DNA from: an uncultured bacterium
GTDB taxonomy: Bacteria; Verrucomicrobiota; Kiritimatiellia; RFP12; UBA1067
Direction: 5' to 3'
Assembly: GCA_902761275.1 (NCBI GenBank)
Contig: CACWJS010000002.1
Span: forward strand, 1 to 48,981
DNA length: 48,981 nt
The position numbers and the translations under genes were made by a program. Shown here in pieces: positions 8,785-16,172 of this stretch; positions within the stretch are counted from its first letter, which is position 1, and each line of letters starts with the position of its first letter. A model generated the notes under the pieces. The model made no database searches and was not told the DNA's origin. It saw only the letters and a list, made by a program, of their open reading frames with translations.

Positions 8785-10002
8785 TCATACCTGCGGAATC
8801 TTCAGCGTCTCGCCGCCCTTGAGCGCAGAAAGATGTGCGTAGATGCCGGCAATCGTCGACTCGAGCGAGGTCTTGATGTCGCAGCAGTGGTGATGGTCCT
8901 TGACGAGAATCGCGCGGATGAAGTCGTCCGTAAGGTACCCGTGGCTTCCGCCATGGCCGCCTGCTGGCATCCCGGGTGGGAGCTTCGGCTTGCGCCATGC
9001 GACGCGGTCGAGGGCCTCCTTGTCGCCGAGGAACGACATCGTAAGGTCGTCGTAACTGCCCTTCGTGCCCCAGACGCGCCCACGCTCGCCGTTACGCGCG
9101 AGGACATCGTACGCGACAAGGATGCGCGCCGAGCCGCCTTCCTCGTTCTTGTAGAAGGCGAACTCGCTGCCGAAGCAGTTGTTGTAGCGGTTGGGACGGC
9201 TGTATTGCGGCAACACGCTTGGACGACCGATGCAAGTCACCTCTGTGAAGCGCTTGTGCGTCGTGAAGGTGTAGTAGCCCGTCGAGTGCGTCGCGTAGTA
9301 GAGCGGCGGAATGCAGTCGCGCCAGCCCTTGTAGCTGCCGACGCCGAGTCCATCCTTGAGACCCGTGCAGTGGAAGTACTCGCCTTCCGCGTACACGATA
9401 TTGCCGAGTTCGCCGGCCTCGTAGAGCTTGCGCATCGTGTAGCACGACTCGCGAAACGCCGTCGTCTCGTTCATGTGGTACACCTTGCCGCTCGCCTTCA
9501 CCGCGTCGAGGAGTTTCGGCACGAGCTCAAGCTGGTCCTTGCCGAGAATGGCGGGAACCGCGCTTGCGACATGAAGCCCGTGTTCGAGCGCCATAATCGC
9601 GAGACGCGCATGGCTCGGCGCGTCAGTCGCGATGTAGACCGCCTCGAGCTTGTCGGCCGCGGCGTTTTTGATCATCTCTTCGCAGCTAGGATACGTCTTC
9701 GGCGCACGAGTGCGTTCTTGGAGCAGCTTGCACTTTGCAGGATCGAGATCGGTGACAGCGACCACCTCGACGTTCGGATGGTTCTGGTAGCCGAACTGCG
9801 AACCGAAGTTGCATACGCCCTCGCCTGCAATGCCGACGCGCACTTTCTTGTCGGAGAACGGCTGCCAGTCTGCGTGGGCGAGTTCGCCCGCATACATGTC
9901 GTCGAAGTCGCCCTGCTTTTTATGCTTCTCTTGCGTGGCGGCAAAACCGCCAGCGGCGAAAAGTGCGGCAGACCCGCCAAGAAATCCTCTTCTGCTGAAC
10001 AT
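8785..10002 (-). CDS. Tat-exported Gfo/Idh/MocA protein, GH109-like (paralogue 2)
   Basis: The 405-residue product starts with a twin-arginine signal (SRRGFLGGSAALFAAGG) and an N-terminal Rossmann domain with GIAGEGVCNFG and VVAVTDLDP, expected to bind NAD(P). The second domain carries NETTAFRESC, a LYYATHSTG segment and HGGSHGYLTDDFI near the end. Layout and motifs recall GH109, glycosidases that use tightly bound NAD; the GH109-type YPTH motif is YATH here, so activity is uncertain. Start 10002 was chosen because the Tat motif follows directly and GGGAG lies upstream; a longer frame start at 10197 only adds shadow sequence from the neighbouring gene. It is separated by 20 bp from a closely similar paralogue, probably one operon. 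Confidence 0.88.
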   Translation of the reverse strand: MFSRRGFLGGSAALFAAGGFAATQEKHKKQGDFDDMYAGELAHADWQPFSDKKVRVGIAGEGVCNFGSQFGYQNHPNVEVVAVTDLDPAKCKLLQERTRAPKTYPSCEEMIKNAAADKLEAVYIATDAPSHARLAIMALEHGLHVASAVPAILGKDQLELVPKLLDAVKASGKVYHMNETTAFRESCYTMRKLYEAGELGNIVYAEGEYFHCTGLKDGLGVGSYKGWRDCIPPLYYATHSTGYYTFTTHKRFTEVTCIGRPSVLPQYSRPNRYNNCFGSEFAFYKNEEGGSARILVAYDVLARNGERGRVWGTKGSYDDLTMSFLGDKEALDRVAWRKPKLPPGMPAGGHGGSHGYLTDDFIRAILVKDHHHCCDIKTSLESTIAGIYAHLSALKGGETLKIPQV

Positions 10003-10022
10003 TGGCTGCTCCCTACGAAGTT

Positions 10023-11243
10023 TTAGATCTGAGGGATCTTCATCGTCTCGCCGCCCTTGAGCGCCGAGAGGTGCGCATAGACGCCGGCAATCGTCGTGTC
10101 GAGCGACGTCTTGATATCGCAGCACACCTTGTGACCGGGAACGAGAATTCCGCGGATGAAGTCGTCGGTGAGGTATGCGTGCGATCCACCGTGCCAACCA
10201 GCATTGACGCCGGGCGGCAACGGGGCTTTCAGGATGTCGATCTTAGCGGCAAGTTCCTTATCACGTCCAGTGTACTCGGAAGTATAAGTGCCATAGCTGC
10301 CCTTAGAGCCGTTGATGCGTCCTGTCTCGCCGTGGTATCCGGGAGAGTCCCACATTACCGCCATGCGCGCCGCGCCGCCGTCGGACGTCTTGAAGAGCGC
10401 GACTTCCGAGCCAAACGGATTGTTGTGGGGGTTTTTCGCGTCCTTGAAGTCGGGGAGGTCGCTCGTAATGCCGACGCACATGACCTCGGTGAACGAACCA
10501 TGAGTCGAGCAGGTGTAGAATCCGTTCGAGTGCGTCGGATAGTACTGCGGCGGAAGGCCGTGGCGCCAGCCATTGTATGACGCAATGCCCTTCGTGTCCC
10601 AGTAGTGGAAATACTCGCCCTCGGTGTAGACGTGCTTGCCGAGTGCCCCGCCCTCGAATAGACGACGCATGGCAACGCACTCAGGACGAAACGCCGTCGT
10701 TTCGTTCATCATGTAGAGCTTGCCGCTCTTCTTTGCCGCCTCGACAATCTTCGGGACGAGCTCAAGCTGGTCCTTGCCGAAGAAAGCGGGAACAGCGCTC
10801 GCGACATTGAGCCCGTGTTCGAGCGCCATGATCGCAAGGCGCGCATGACTCGGAGCATCGGTCGCGATATAGAGCGCCTCAAGCTTGTCGGCCGCGGCGT
10901 TCTTGATGAGTTCCTCGCAGCTCGGATACGTCTTCTTTGCCTTCGTGCGCTCCTGAAGCTGCTTGCACTTTACGGGATCGAGATCGGTGACGGCGACCAC
11001 TTCGACGTTCGGGTGTGTCTGGTAGGCGAACGCTGAACCGAAGTTGCACACGCCCTCGCCCGCGATGCCGACGCGAACCTTCTTGTCGGAGAACGGCTTC
11101 CACTCCGATCCAGAGAGCTTCCCGGCGAAGTTCTCGTCAAAGCCCTGCATAACCTCTTTCTTCTCTTCCTTGGCGACAGCCGCGCATCCGGTGACTGCGA
11201 GAAGCGCGGAACCCGCGCCGATGAATGACCTTCTGCTGATCAT
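10023..11243 (-). CDS. Tat-exported Gfo/Idh/MocA protein, GH109-like (paralogue 1)
   Basis: The 406-residue product has a twin-arginine signal (SRRSFIGAGSALLAVTGCAA) that also contains a possible lipobox (VTGC), so it may be a Tat-exported lipoprotein. The NAD(P)-binding domain shows GIAGEGVCNFG and VVAVTDLDP; the C-terminal domain has NETTAFRPEC, YYPTHSNG and HGGSHAYLTDDFI. The YPTH motif matches that of GH109 alpha-N-acetylgalactosaminidase-type enzymes, so an NAD-dependent glycosidase is a reasonable alternative to a plain sugar oxidoreductase. AAAGGA lies 8 nt before the ATG. It is very similar along its length to the next gene, indicating a recent tandem duplication with divergence. Confidence 0.88.
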   Translation of the reverse strand: MISRRSFIGAGSALLAVTGCAAVAKEEKKEVMQGFDENFAGKLSGSEWKPFSDKKVRVGIAGEGVCNFGSAFAYQTHPNVEVVAVTDLDPVKCKQLQERTKAKKTYPSCEELIKNAAADKLEALYIATDAPSHARLAIMALEHGLNVASAVPAFFGKDQLELVPKIVEAAKKSGKLYMMNETTAFRPECVAMRRLFEGGALGKHVYTEGEYFHYWDTKGIASYNGWRHGLPPQYYPTHSNGFYTCSTHGSFTEVMCVGITSDLPDFKDAKNPHNNPFGSEVALFKTSDGGAARMAVMWDSPGYHGETGRINGSKGSYGTYTSEYTGRDKELAAKIDILKAPLPPGVNAGWHGGSHAYLTDDFIRGILVPGHKVCCDIKTSLDTTIAGVYAHLSALKGGETMKIPQI

Positions 11244-11259
11244 GATTATTTTCCTTTGT

Positions 11260-11290
11260 GGTTAGGTGGTTGGGTGGTTAGGTGGTTAAC
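11260..11290. repeat. Octamer tandem array over a stop codon
   Basis: The plus strand reads GGTTAGGT, GGTTGGGT, GGTTAGGT, GGTTAAC, that is 3.9 units of 8 bp. The array contains the stop codon of the gene at 11278-14136 and fills most of the gap before the next start codon at 11243. Confidence 0.8.
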
Positions 11291-14136
11291 ACACGGATTT
11301 GTTCGCGACCAACGCCGCTCACATTTTCAGAGCCGAGAAGGCCGTTAGGCCTGAGCCAATCCGTGTGTTGAACAAAATCGTCGGTGGTGGAGTTTGGGAT
11401 TATCTCAAAAACCTGATGCGGTGCGGGCGAAGGCGAGTCGAGATATTCGATCACGCACTCTGACGCGCCGTCCGTGCGCACTTCGCATCCTTCAAGCCAT
11501 GCACGGCGGAAGATAAAGTGCTTGCAGCCCGCAAGGTCAAAGACAACGCCCTTCCACGTGCCGCCCTCAAACATCACGCCGTCCGCAAGCTTCACGACCG
11601 GACGCTCGCCTGGAGCCGCCTCGAACTTTGCATCCTTGTCGGCAATGAATACTTGCCCGGGCTTGAGCGCGAGGACGCCGCGCAAAACATTGGGCTTCTG
11701 TCCCTCGTTAACGAAGACTGCGCCGTTCTTGGTGAGCGACGCCGCGATCTCCTCTTGTGCCGTCTCGCGCCCTTCCGTTACGAGAGGATTCTCGCATCCG
11801 CGTCCATACGAATGTTCGACGTCGCGAAGCGCGTTTATGACGCGCATCTCGCGTTCGTGACGAGCAAAGGTCTTTGCGTCGGCCTTGCCGCGCACGAGCG
11901 CGACGATACGCCCGAGCTGCGCGACTTGTGTTGGCGAAATCCTGCCGTCTTCATGGACGAAGCCGATGTCGAAGCAGACACTTGCGCCGCGCGGCAACAC
12001 GCGCTTCATCCAGTCGATCCACACGTTGTCGGTGTGGCGGCAGTCCGTCCAGCCCCACATACCGCCCATGTAGGTGAGCGTGAACCACTGGCGACCAAGT
12101 GCCTCGCGCCCTTCGCACTTAAGGCGCATCGGGTTAGTCGACTCGCCGGCGGTAAAGTCGCAGCCCGCCCACACGTCGTGCCGCGCCTCGCCACGGCAGT
12201 TGTAGTCGGTGAAGAGAGTGTTGAGTTCGCGACCCTCCTTGCGGTCCATCCCTAAGACCCAGCGATAGCCATGATCGTAGTCTACGATCCTTTTCGCGAA
12301 GGCGCACACCGCGGCGGGATTGCCGCGCCTCGCGGCGGCGCGAATCGCAAGCGTCTCGCGGTCGCCGGCAAAACCAGGGCCGCCAGCACCATCGAACCAC
12401 CAACCATACACGTCGCGGCCGTAGCGTTCGCTCCATTCCGCGATGACCTTGCACCAGTTCTTGAGACCCTCGGGCGTGTCAGTGCAGTCGGAGGACCCGT
12501 CTGGCAAAGGAATGTAGCCCATCCTCTCGCAGTCTTCCGGAGCTCGTGACGCCGGACGGCACGGCAGATAGAGACAGAACTTGATCCCCGTGCCCTTAAG
12601 CGCCTCGATGACCTCGCGCGGCAAGTCGCGTCCATTGCAGGCAGAGGTCGCAACGCCGCGCTTCCTGCGCGTGATGCGTTCGTAAGTTTCGTTTGGCGCG
12701 ATATACGTTCCCGCGTTCTGCCCGAGAGTGAGGAAGAAGTAGTCGACGCCAGACGAAGCGAGGTCGCGCTTAAGCTGCTCTACGTCGAACTTTCTCGCCT
12801 CGCGGCTTGCGATTCCCGGCCAGTAGTGGACAAATGCGCCGATTTTGCCGGCCATCCAATCGGTCTCAGGCGGCGGCGAAAGTTTTGCGGACTTGTTCTC
12901 CTCAAAGTAGGCACCGGCGAGCGCACCCCAGAAAAACTCCGAGATGTTGGGCGTAGAATAGTCGTAGAACTTGAGCGTCTTCTCGATTTCCTCTGCATAG
13001 CACGGGTCGCCCTCCGCTGCGCAGATCGCGGCGGCGCAGAGTGGATTCGTCATGTTGCGCCGCTCTACCCACTTGCGGACGCCGAGGAGTTCCGTTCGCG
13101 GCGAAGCTGCGAAAGAAACAGAAACTGCCTGGTTGGTGTGAGGGTGCCACGGATAGCCCTCGCGCCAATTGGCGTAGAGGAAATCGACTTTCTTGTTGTC
13201 GTAGAATTTCCTGTCGGCCATGTAGGGCGCAGTGCGTGCCGCGAAGTCGCGAAAGCCCTCGCGGTAGACGGCGCGCCATTCGGGATCTTCCTCAAGCTTG
13301 ATAAGGTCGCGTAGCGCCATCGCGACGGAGACATAAGTCCAATGGTCGTTCGTGCGCCCGATCGCGTCCTGCTCGCACTTAGGAAGCCCATTCGCGACGA
13401 CATCTCGCGCGATCTCGCGCTCAGTCTTGTAAAGGTCGAACCAGTGCTTGTCGCCAGTCATCTCGTAGAGTGCGCGAAGCGTGAAGAGAAAACGCGCCGC
13501 CTCGTAGTAGGGACGCTCAGTGTCCTTTAGTCCGCCACGGTTCTGCCCCTTGAAGATGCCGTCGCAAGGGCACCACCAGCCGTTCGCCTCGAGCGCACGC
13601 GCGACTTCTGCGCATCGCGCGGCAATCTTCGCCTTTAGCGCCTGCTCTGCAAAAGGCGCGCGCCAGTACGACCAAAGCCCGATAAGCCACGGCGTCGTCT
13701 GGTCGTTAGAGCCGCACGGCCAGTGCGACTTGCCGTCTTCGAGGACGCAGCGCGCAATAAAGCCGGGAACATCGGACACCTCTGAAAGCTTCAATAGCCC
13801 TTCTGCAAGACGCTTTGCGAGTGCCGCGTCGTTGCGCGCGACGACTGCAGGCATCCACTGACCCGTGAACATCGCACCATTCTCGACAGGCGTCCACCAG
13901 CCCATCGCGTTCGGAAAAGCGCGAGCCGTTTCCTCGGGAGTCGGCATAGGGCCCTTGTAGTCCATAAGAAGCCCAGGACCATAGACAAACTCGCTCGCAA
14001 GCCGCGTGTTCGCCTGTTCCATCGCCGCCGCGACTGTTGCATGGAACGGCTCGTTGGCCGCGCTTGATTCACATACCGCGAGAAAGCTGAAAGATACAGC
14101 ACACAAGAAAGGCAAAATCGATCTTCTATTCTTCAT
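11278..14136 (-). CDS. Exported fusion of a six-hairpin (alpha/alpha) domain and a GH29-like barrel
   Basis: The 952-residue protein has a signal peptide (about 1-27), then a helical toroid-like region (about 30-400; motifs WPCGSNDQTTPWLIGLWSYWR and YYEAARFLFTLRALYEMTGD) resembling six-hairpin glycosidases. From about 410 a GH29-like barrel follows (DWMAGKIGAFVHYWPG, GVDYFFLTLGQNAGTY, YGWWFDGAGG near 573-582). FVHYWPG replaces the usual FIHWG, and WFDGAG holds the likely nucleophile Asp. The last ~28 residues come from a repeat element. I infer two hydrolytic steps in one chain. The ATG at 14136 has no Shine-Dalgarno and lies where transcription is predicted to start. The upstream neighbour, 50 bp away, is a GH36-like enzyme. 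Confidence 0.8.
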   Translation of the reverse strand: MKNRRSILPFLCAVSFSFLAVCESSAANEPFHATVAAAMEQANTRLASEFVYGPGLLMDYKGPMPTPEETARAFPNAMGWWTPVENGAMFTGQWMPAVVARNDAALAKRLAEGLLKLSEVSDVPGFIARCVLEDGKSHWPCGSNDQTTPWLIGLWSYWRAPFAEQALKAKIAARCAEVARALEANGWWCPCDGIFKGQNRGGLKDTERPYYEAARFLFTLRALYEMTGDKHWFDLYKTEREIARDVVANGLPKCEQDAIGRTNDHWTYVSVAMALRDLIKLEEDPEWRAVYREGFRDFAARTAPYMADRKFYDNKKVDFLYANWREGYPWHPHTNQAVSVSFAASPRTELLGVRKWVERRNMTNPLCAAAICAAEGDPCYAEEIEKTLKFYDYSTPNISEFFWGALAGAYFEENKSAKLSPPPETDWMAGKIGAFVHYWPGIASREARKFDVEQLKRDLASSGVDYFFLTLGQNAGTYIAPNETYERITRRKRGVATSACNGRDLPREVIEALKGTGIKFCLYLPCRPASRAPEDCERMGYIPLPDGSSDCTDTPEGLKNWCKVIAEWSERYGRDVYGWWFDGAGGPGFAGDRETLAIRAAARRGNPAAVCAFAKRIVDYDHGYRWVLGMDRKEGRELNTLFTDYNCRGEARHDVWAGCDFTAGESTNPMRLKCEGREALGRQWFTLTYMGGMWGWTDCRHTDNVWIDWMKRVLPRGASVCFDIGFVHEDGRISPTQVAQLGRIVALVRGKADAKTFARHEREMRVINALRDVEHSYGRGCENPLVTEGRETAQEEIAASLTKNGAVFVNEGQKPNVLRGVLALKPGQVFIADKDAKFEAAPGERPVVKLADGVMFEGGTWKGVVFDLAGCKHFIFRRAWLEGCEVRTDGASECVIEYLDSPSPAPHQVFEIIPNSTTDDFVQHTDWLRPNGLLGSENVSGVGREQIRVLTT
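11288..11369. repeat. 82-bp element bounded by perfect 12-bp inverted repeats, within the 3' end of a gene
   Basis: AACACACGGATT at 11288-11299 is perfectly complementary to AATCCGTGTGTT at 11358-11369, with 58 bp between. A smaller internal palindrome (AGGCCGTTAGGCCT, approximate) lies near 11339-11352. The element is translated as the last ~28 residues of the six-hairpin/GH29-like protein, which look unrelated to the preceding domain, and it abuts the octamer array. This suggests insertion at the gene's 3' end. Confidence 0.65.
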
Positions 14137-14142
14137 GGTTAA

Positions 14143-14171
14143 ATTATATAAAACGGCGGCGCAGATTGCAA
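14143..14171 (-). promoter_or_regulatory. Promoter predicted to give a leaderless mRNA
   Basis: TTGCAA (14171-14166), a 17-bp spacer and TATAAT (14148-14143) lie on the minus strand. Only 6 nt separate the -10 box from the ATG at 14136, so the expected start site is the A of the start codon. No Shine-Dalgarno sequence is present, which agrees with leaderless translation. Confidence 0.75.
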
Positions 14172-14186
14172 GCGAACCCCGTCGTC

Positions 14187-15896
14187 TCAGAGTTCGATCC
14201 AGTCGCCAGACTTGCAGGCGACTTCGGAAATCTTTCCGCCGCGGCGGATGACGAAGGAATCCTTGCCCGACGCGTTCATCACGAACGTCTTCTTCTCGGG
14301 AACGTCCACTATGCGGCCATCGTCGTAAAGCCCTATGATGACTTCCTTGTCGCTCTCGGCTTCGATTACGGGATACTGGAGCTCAGGATGGTGCGGCGTC
14401 AACTTGCCGTTAAGAAGCGTGTCGCGGTGATCCTGCGAGAACTTGATCCACTTCTCCACCATCGCACGATGTTCCTTCGGCGCATTGCGGAGCATGACGG
14501 AGTACTGCACGACGCCAAACATGGAATTGATGACGTAGAGCGCGGCATGCTCGGGGCTTTCCGCAAAGTTCCACTCAAGCATGTCGGAATGAACGGCGGT
14601 GCCGCCGGAAGCGAGGCGCAGGTTCGCAATGGCGAAGCGATTGCGGCGCATATTGCCCGGGCAGTCGCCTACACGTAGCATGTTGCCATATTTCCTGATT
14701 GCGGGTCCGACGTAGCTCTGGCGGAACTCGACGAGAATGTCGGGCTTTATCGCCGTAAGCGCGTTCTTGACTTCGGTCATCAGCAGGTCGACGGCGAGCG
14801 GAAGCGACTTGATGTCGCGCCCTGCGTAATTCTCCTTTGCGGCAGGATCCTCTCCCCAGATCGCGAACGAATCAATAAAGTCAAGTTTGAAGCCGTCGAT
14901 GTTCCAGTCCTTGAGCGCCTTCACGTACGTATCGACGAGGAACTTCCTCACCTCCGGGAAACGCGGGTCGAGGACTGCGGCTCCAATGCCTTGGTTCTCG
15001 TTGAGGTACTTGCCTTTGAAGTGTTCGTAATTCGCGCTCTTCTGCCCGACAAACGGAACGGAGTACCACACCATGTACTTTACCCCCATGTCCTGCACTC
15101 TCTTCACGTGCGCGGCCATGTCCGGGAAAAGCCGCGGCGCCACCTGCCAGTCGCCGCAGAACGCATAACCGCGGCTCGTATCCTCCATTTGCCAGCCGTC
15201 GTCGAGGATGAACGTCTTCATGCCGAGCTTTGCCGCAATCGCAAGCTCCGCCTCGATCTCGGTGTCGTGCACGTCCTGATGGAAACAATACCAGCTCGAG
15301 TAGAGCGGATCGCAGGCGGCAGCGGGAACGCGGCACGGCACGATGCCCGCCGTCTTCTCGATCCACGAAACGGCCTCGCGCACAGCGTCGGCAAAGCCCT
15401 TCGCGCGAGCGTCGAACCTCACGCGCGTCTCGTAGTGCGAAATCGGGGCCTCGGGCGTCTCGAACCAGCCGATGCCGATCTCGATGAGACTCCCCTCCTC
15501 GCGGATGCCTTCCAGATGGTTGAGGTGGCGCACGCACTCCTCGGCCGCGACGGAGAAATGGCTCGTGTCGTTGCCGTCGAAGTAGACGAAGACCGGCATC
15601 CCCTGCGCAACCTCGGTGTGCGAACGCGCACCCCAGTTCGGGCGCATTCCGCAGTCACCGGTGTTGACATTCCAGGTATAGTCCATGCCAACCTGCGGAA
15701 CGGTGAACGACAGCCGCGTCTTCGGCGGCAGTTTCTCCTCGGCGCAGTCGAGCGTGATCTTCGCGATCTCCGCGCCATCAGGCGCGACTTCGCGGGAAAA
15801 CGCAAGCTTCCAGCCGTCGCGCTCCTCGCAGTCGACTTTTACCTCTCCAAACGAAAACGTGGCCACCGCAGCTGCGGCAAAAATCATCGATGTCAT
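14187..15896 (-). CDS. Exported GH36-type alpha-galactosidase-like enzyme
   Basis: This 569-residue clan GH-D enzyme shows FILDDGWQMED, WYSVPFVG, the nucleophile segment IDGFKLDFIDSF and the acid/base segment LRVGDCPGNMRRNRF, as expected for retaining alpha-galactosidases and relatives. The N-terminal beta-sandwich is short, and the C-terminal all-beta domain (VIIGLYDDGRIVDVP) is present. A weak signal peptide (about 1-16) is likely. Start 15896 follows a strong GAAGGAG at 15908-15914; an in-frame ATG at 15887 is possible. It is preceded by a near-consensus promoter and by a pair of 15-bp direct repeats also found before two other genes, so it is probably controlled by the XylR-like regulator. 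Substrate could be another alpha-hexoside. Confidence 0.9.
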   Translation of the reverse strand: MTSMIFAAAAVATFSFGEVKVDCEERDGWKLAFSREVAPDGAEIAKITLDCAEEKLPPKTRLSFTVPQVGMDYTWNVNTGDCGMRPNWGARSHTEVAQGMPVFVYFDGNDTSHFSVAAEECVRHLNHLEGIREEGSLIEIGIGWFETPEAPISHYETRVRFDARAKGFADAVREAVSWIEKTAGIVPCRVPAAACDPLYSSWYCFHQDVHDTEIEAELAIAAKLGMKTFILDDGWQMEDTSRGYAFCGDWQVAPRLFPDMAAHVKRVQDMGVKYMVWYSVPFVGQKSANYEHFKGKYLNENQGIGAAVLDPRFPEVRKFLVDTYVKALKDWNIDGFKLDFIDSFAIWGEDPAAKENYAGRDIKSLPLAVDLLMTEVKNALTAIKPDILVEFRQSYVGPAIRKYGNMLRVGDCPGNMRRNRFAIANLRLASGGTAVHSDMLEWNFAESPEHAALYVINSMFGVVQYSVMLRNAPKEHRAMVEKWIKFSQDHRDTLLNGKLTPHHPELQYPVIEAESDKEVIIGLYDDGRIVDVPEKKTFVMNASGKDSFVIRRGGKISEVACKSGDWIEL

Positions 15897-15934
15897 AATC
15901 TGCAGAACTCCTTCATTGGTATGCTTTGGTCGTT

Positions 15935-15963
15935 ATTATACACAACATGGGGAGAAACTGCAA
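15935..15963 (-). promoter_or_regulatory. Promoter of the GH36 gene at 14187-15896
   Basis: TTGCAG (15963-15958), a 17-bp spacer and TATAAT (15940-15935) lie on the minus strand, 38 bp before the start codon. Transcription would start near 15928 and the leader would contain the GAAGGAG site. Confidence 0.75.
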
Positions 15964-15970
15964 CCTTCCC

Positions 15971-16009
15971 TGCTCAAATCACGCAACAAATTGCCGCTCA
16001 TAATGCGCA
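15971..16009. promoter_or_regulatory. Operator pair, site 1 (two 15-bp direct repeats)
   Basis: TGCTCAAATCACGCA at 15971-15985 and CGCTCATAATGCGCA at 15995-16009 are direct repeats with a 24-bp step. They start 7 bp upstream of the -35 box of the GH36 promoter. The second repeat is identical to the one at 26835-26849. The position suits an activator of the AraC type contacting RNA polymerase. Confidence 0.72.
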
Positions 16010-16111
16010 CAGCTTTTGGTGTATTCTATAGCTTCCTCGGAATGGTCTTATGTGGAAGCCATCACGTGTGATCGGAGAATAGGCAAGAACATCTAGATCG
16101 CGTAGAAAGAA

Positions 16112-16168
16112 AGTTGGAGTTGGAGAATGGAAATAGCCACCCTCCAACTCCAACTCTCAACTCCAACT
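16112..16168. repeat. Copy 3 of the 27-bp CTCCAA-unit repeat with a perfect inverted arm
   Basis: AGTTGGAGTTGGAG at 16112-16125 is perfectly complementary to CTCCAACTCCAACT at 16142-16155, with a 16-nt loop. The right arm belongs to the 27-bp repeat at 16142-16168. It starts 4 bp after the stop codon of the giant gene in the direction of transcription. The left arm plus following AATGG matches the element at 2040-2058. It is probably an RNA 3'-end hairpin of the giant transcript. Confidence 0.78.
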
Positions 16169-16172
16169 AAAA

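Noticed and set aside
8543..8998. Minus-strand frame across the 92-bp palindromes with repeated Arg/Ser words
   Set aside because: The translation is explained by the DNA repeats and by a shadow of the GH109-like gene.
16061..16072. ATCAC-GT-GTGAT palindrome as a possible CRP-like site
   Set aside because: Single copy, far from any promoter box, and short enough to occur by chance.
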